DNA of 64,000 nucleotides, from the NCBI RefSeq assembly GCF_001418005.1, contig NZ_LIOL01000002.1, positions 242,990 through 306,989 of the forward strand, given 5' to 3'. Below are positions 62,329-64,000 of the stretch, piece after piece. The DNA is from Chelatococcus sambhunathii. GTDB taxonomy: Bacteria > Pseudomonadota > Alphaproteobacteria > Rhizobiales > Beijerinckiaceae. Under the pieces are notes generated by a model. That model was not told where the DNA came from, made no database searches, and saw only the letters and a list, made by a program, of their open reading frames with translations. The position numbers were made by a program, and so were the translations under genes. Every line of letters starts with the position of its first letter. Within the stretch, counting starts at the first letter, position 1.

Positions 62329-64000
<1,672 letters not shown>

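Overview
The window looks like chromosomal DNA of an alphaproteobacterium of the order Hyphomicrobiales (Rhizobiales). The evidence is uniformly high GC, an EcfG-type sigma factor with a NepR anti-sigma factor, the rhizobial rhamnose catabolic locus (rhaDI divergent from rhaRSTPQUK), a PE-LIG-POL LigD, and the alphaproteobacterial gene order rlpA-dacA-tmk-holB-metG-tatD-MBL. No phage, insertion sequence, plasmid or CRISPR array was seen. One gene-poor, AT-richer patch lies beside a tRNA-Ser gene.

Layout. 1-8.2 kb is a stress and DNA-repair block: the end of a TIGR02588-like gene, ecfG, an overlooked 59-codon nepR, ku, ligD, a small membrane protein with a probable frameshift, a BON-domain protein and a type IB topoisomerase. 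Sequences of the form GGAAC-N16/17-CGTT (the EcfG promoter) lie before ku and, with one mismatch, before the BON gene. A third exact copy, 40 kb away, precedes a small acidic protein gene. This suggests that the general stress response drives non-homologous end joining here. 8.4-20.5 kb is a homogentisate degradation cluster: an FAD monooxygenase, a DUF2783 protein, an MBL-fold protein, a LuxR-type regulator, fumarylacetoacetase, maleylacetoacetate isomerase, a three-part TRAP transporter, two tail-to-tail MarR genes, homogentisate dioxygenase and a dienelactone hydrolase-like protein. A shared 15-bp motif sits in three of its promoter regions.

20.7-31.9 kb is a complete L-rhamnose locus: isomerase, bifunctional aldolase/dehydrogenase, DeoR regulator, four-gene ABC importer, mutarotase and kinase. 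REP-like palindromes lie within the transporter operon. 32.4-40.0 kb carries an IclR regulator divergent from a polyamine/opine-type ABC transporter. The transporter genes are interleaved with a three-subunit FAD/2Fe-2S dehydrogenase of unknown substrate. Malate synthase G follows.

42.8-50.3 kb is a housekeeping operon on the minus strand (rlpA, dacA, tmk, holB, metG, tatD, PhnP-like MBL). 50.6-56.6 kb holds a flavin-binding pyridoxamine-oxidase-like protein, rimO, a lactonase/SDR pair, a DUF1428 protein and a divergent HxlR/GST pair. After the AT-richer patch and tRNA-Ser(UGA) come a methyltransferase, a small ORF, a small membrane protein, parE, an alpha/beta hydrolase and the start of a DEAD-box RNA helicase cut by the window end.

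Most of the content is known pathway machinery. The best leads for something less described are the stress-sigma control of Ku/LigD, the orphan dehydrogenase-transporter cluster, the shared homogentisate operator and the unexplained hairpins in intergenic DNA.
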